This document shows positions 61,962 through 64,000 of a DNA stretch of 64,000 nucleotides, piece by piece. This stretch comes from Methylomonas montana (lineage in GTDB: Bacteria; Pseudomonadota; Gammaproteobacteria; Methylococcales; Methylomonadaceae). Under the pieces are notes generated by a model. It ran no database searches. It worked only from the letters and a program-made list of their open reading frames with translations, and was not told the DNA's origin. The stretch is taken from positions 1,302,001-1,366,000 of the forward strand of contig NZ_CP129884.1 in the NCBI RefSeq assembly GCF_030490285.1, in the 5' to 3' direction. The position numbers were made by a program, and so were the translations under genes. Every line of letters starts with the position of its first letter. Position 1 is the first letter of the stretch.

Positions 61962-61987
61962 AGGCGCATCGCCAAAGCAATGCGCCT
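61962..61987 (-). terminator. possible terminator after dxs
   Basis: AGGCGCAT / ATGCGCCT, 8-bp perfect stem with a 10-nt loop, 14 bp after the dxs stop. The downstream tail on the minus strand (TTCGATAAAA) is poor in T, so termination may be inefficient. Confidence 0.45.
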
Positions 61988-62001
61988 GAGTGACAACTTG
62001 C

Positions 62002-63864
62002 TTAAGCGAAAAACGCTTCGATCTTGGTGAGAATGCCCTTGGCATCCAGCCCGACCAGGCTGAGCAATTCCTCGCGGCCACCTTGTTCGACAAAGCGATC
62101 CGGCAAGCCGATGTTGAGTATGGGCATCAGGATTTTCTGCGCCTGCAGGAATTCGTTGACCGCGCTGCCGGCGCCGCCGGCGATGACGTTTTCCTCGACG
62201 GTGACGATCACGTCGTGGCTCTTGGCCATCTCCAGTACCAAGGCTTCATCCAGGGGTTTGACGAAACGCATGTTGACCACCGTCGCCCCCAGTTGCTTAC
62301 CGGCTTCCAAGGCCGGTGCCACCATGCTGCCCCAGGCCAGGATGGCGATGCGTCCGCCCTGGTGGCGAATCTCAGCCTTGCCGATTTCCAACTCGGTCAA
62401 GGCTTTATCGACGCTGACGCCAGGGCCCTTGCCGCGCGGATAACGTAACGAAGCCGGACCTTTATACTTGAAACCGGTGGTCAGCATTTGCCGGCACTCG
62501 TTCTCGTCGGCCGGTGCCATTACCAGCATGTTCGGGATGCAGCGCATATAACTGAAATCATAACTACCGGCATGGGTCGGACCGTCCGGTCCCACCAATC
62601 CGGCCCGATCCAATGCAAACAGCACGTCCAGATTCTGCAAGGCCACGTCATGAATCAACTGATCGTAAGCCCGTTGCAAAAAGGTCGAATAAATCGCTAC
62701 CACTGGCTTGGCGCCCTGACAAGCCTGACCGGCGGCCAAGGTCACCGCATGCTGTTCGGCAATCGCCACGTCGAAATAACGTTTCGGAAACTTCTGCGAG
62801 AATTCCACCAAACCCGAGCCTTCGCGCATGGCCGGGGTAATCCCTAGCAGACGCTCGTCCTGTTCGGCCATGTCGACCAGCCAGCGGCCGAATACCTCGG
62901 TATAAGTCGGGTGCGGCGACGGTGCCGCCTTGGGTAAATAATCCTTAGTCGGATCGAAAGCCGGCACCCCATGATAAGCCAAAGGATCCTTCTCGGCCGG
63001 CGCATAGCCCTTACCCTTCTTGGTCACCACATGCAAAAACACCGGTCCGGTCAAATCCTTCAGATTCTCCAGCGTCGACACCAGCATCTCGACATCGTGG
63101 CCATCGATAGGGCCGAAATAATTAAAACCCAACTCCTCGAACAAAGTGCCTGGCACGATCATGCCTTTCACGTGTTCCTCGGTCTTCCGCGCCAGTTCCC
63201 AGACCGATGGCATCTTGGCTAAAGCCTTCTTGCTCTCTTCCCGCACCGACGAATAAAACTTACTCGACAACACCTTGGTCAGATAATTATTCATCGCCCC
63301 GACCGGCGGCGAAATCGACATATCGTTATCGTTCAAAATCACCAGCAGATTGGCATTTACATCACCGGCATGATTCATCGCCTCGAACGCCATACCGCCG
63401 GTGATCGAACCGTCACCGATGATCGCCACCATCTTCTTGTCCTCGCCGCGCAACTGCGAAGCGATGGCCATGCCCAGCGCGGCACTGATCGAAGTGCTGG
63501 AATGACCGACCCCGAAAGCGTCATATTCGCTTTCCTCGCGGGACGGAAACGCCGAGACCCCGCCCAAAGTCCTGATGGTCGGCATCCTGTCCTTGCGGCC
63601 GGTCAGAATCTTATGCGGATAAGCCTGATGGCCGACATCCCAGACCAACTGATCCGACGGCGTATCGAACACATAATGCAGCGCCACCGTCAGTTCCACG
63701 GTGCCCAAACCGGCCGAAAAGTGGCCGCCGGAGAGACTGACCGTGTGGGTCAGATAGGCACGCAGCTCATCGGCCAGCGGCTTGAGCTGTTCCGGTTTCA
63801 GCGCACGGACATCGGACGGACTTTGAATGGTGTTGAGGAGCGGGAAATCGTTAGTCTGTTTCAT
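62002..63864 (-). CDS. dxs: 1-deoxy-D-xylulose-5-phosphate synthase
   Basis: 620 residues. First step of the MEP isoprenoid pathway: pyruvate plus glyceraldehyde-3-phosphate to DXP. Thiamine diphosphate motif [18 protein letters not shown] (about 151-168, ending in N), catalytic His in GGHFSAGLG (about 46-54), and the transketolase C-domain ([18 protein letters not shown]). Full length and ordinary. Confidence 0.97.
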   Translation of the reverse strand: MKQTNDFPLLNTIQSPSDVRALKPEQLKPLADELRAYLTHTVSLSGGHFSAGLGTVELTVALHYVFDTPSDQLVWDVGHQAYPHKILTGRKDRMPTIRTLGGVSAFPSREESEYDAFGVGHSSTSISAALGMAIASQLRGEDKKMVAIIGDGSITGGMAFEAMNHAGDVNANLLVILNDNDMSISPPVGAMNNYLTKVLSSKFYSSVREESKKALAKMPSVWELARKTEEHVKGMIVPGTLFEELGFNYFGPIDGHDVEMLVSTLENLKDLTGPVFLHVVTKKGKGYAPAEKDPLAYHGVPAFDPTKDYLPKAAPSPHPTYTEVFGRWLVDMAEQDERLLGITPAMREGSGLVEFSQKFPKRYFDVAIAEQHAVTLAAGQACQGAKPVVAIYSTFLQRAYDQLIHDVALQNLDVLFALDRAGLVGPDGPTHAGSYDFSYMRCIPNMLVMAPADENECRQMLTTGFKYKGPASLRYPRGKGPGVSVDKALTELEIGKAEIRHQGGRIAILAWGSMVAPALEAGKQLGATVVNMRFVKPLDEALVLEMAKSHDVIVTVEENVIAGGAGSAVNEFLQAQKILMPILNIGLPDRFVEQGGREELLSLVGLDAKGILTKIEAFFA

Positions 63865-63866
63865 AA

Positions 63867-64000
63867 TCAGTACAGGGGTTCACGATAGAACATCAGGATG
63901 ACGCCTATCTGGAATAAGGCGAATACTGAAATAAATCCGGCAATGTTTTTGCCGGGCGAGTCTAGCTTAAGTTCCAACCAGCGACCGCAAGCCAGGATCA
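63867..64000 (-). CDS. membrane protein, C-terminal part (cut by window edge)
   Basis: 44 visible codons ending at TGA 63867-63869, only 2 bp before the dxs start codon. The last 25 residues ([25 protein letters not shown]) form a membrane helix with a short polar tail. Upstream neighbour in the dxs operon; family not identifiable from this fragment. Confidence 0.65.
   Translation of the reverse strand, partial: ILACGRWLELKLDSPGKNIAGFISVFALFQIGVILMFYREPLY

Overview
The window reads as chromosome of a gammaproteobacterium, most likely a type I methanotroph of the Methylococcales (Methylomonas-like). This placement is an inference. It rests on the acpP-fabF-pabC-mltG-tmk-holB-pilZ-tatD order known from gammaproteobacteria, a draT-draG pair that implies nitrogen fixation, a Wzx/Wzy exopolysaccharide operon beside an exosortase-type acyltransferase gene, and dxs/rlmG/gloB housekeeping genes. 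No methane oxidation gene lies in the window.

Layout. 1-2.3 kb (minus strand): a sensor cluster of GlrK/QseG type, whose kinase has Arg where the phosphoacceptor His should be. 2.5-6.2 kb: a very large secreted protein with two repeated beta-rich domains and a clan GH-A-like barrel. 6.3-10.5 kb: an integron gene-cassette array with no integrase in the window. It carries small P-loop kinases, an L,D-transpeptidase-like enzyme with an exported partner, an SH3-like exported protein and a small putative metallopeptidase. 10.6-11.5 kb: a lone methyltransferase. 12-24.3 kb: one exopolysaccharide operon (initiating phosphotransferase, export channel, co-polymerase/tyrosine kinase, polymerase, flippase, methyltransferase, four glycosyltransferases), followed by the PEP-CTERM/exosortase-associated acyltransferase. 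A 42-nt element is shared between the leaders of the operon and of the acyltransferase gene.

25.9-34.2 kb: an envelope-oriented group with a membrane-anchored coiled-coil protein, a caspase-like lipoprotein, a lipoprotein hydrolase, an autotransporter and a transmembrane Ser/Thr kinase. 34.4-38.3 kb: a 1303-residue flavin/iron-sulfur oxidoreductase. 38.5-38.8 kb: a tRNA Gly-Cys-Gly transcription unit with a consensus promoter. 39.6-45.3 kb: a tripartite RND efflux operon. 45.4-45.8 kb: a block of repeated, strongly folded DNA. 46-48.5 kb: a DUF2971 protein, a DUF3616-like beta-propeller protein and aquaporin Z. 48.8-50.5 kb: draT-draG, the reversible ADP-ribosylation switch of nitrogenase reductase. 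A perfect CRP-type palindrome lies between aqpZ and draT.

50.5-58.7 kb: a VIT-family transporter, a hot-dog protein and the fatty-acid/cell-wall/DNA-replication operon. 59-64 kb: rlmG, a family 2 glycosyltransferase, gloB, dxs and the end of a membrane protein gene. The most unusual material is the cassette array, the His-less sensor kinase, the shared EPS leader element, the folded leader before the acyltransferase gene, and the repeat block at 45.4 kb, whose hairpins covary.
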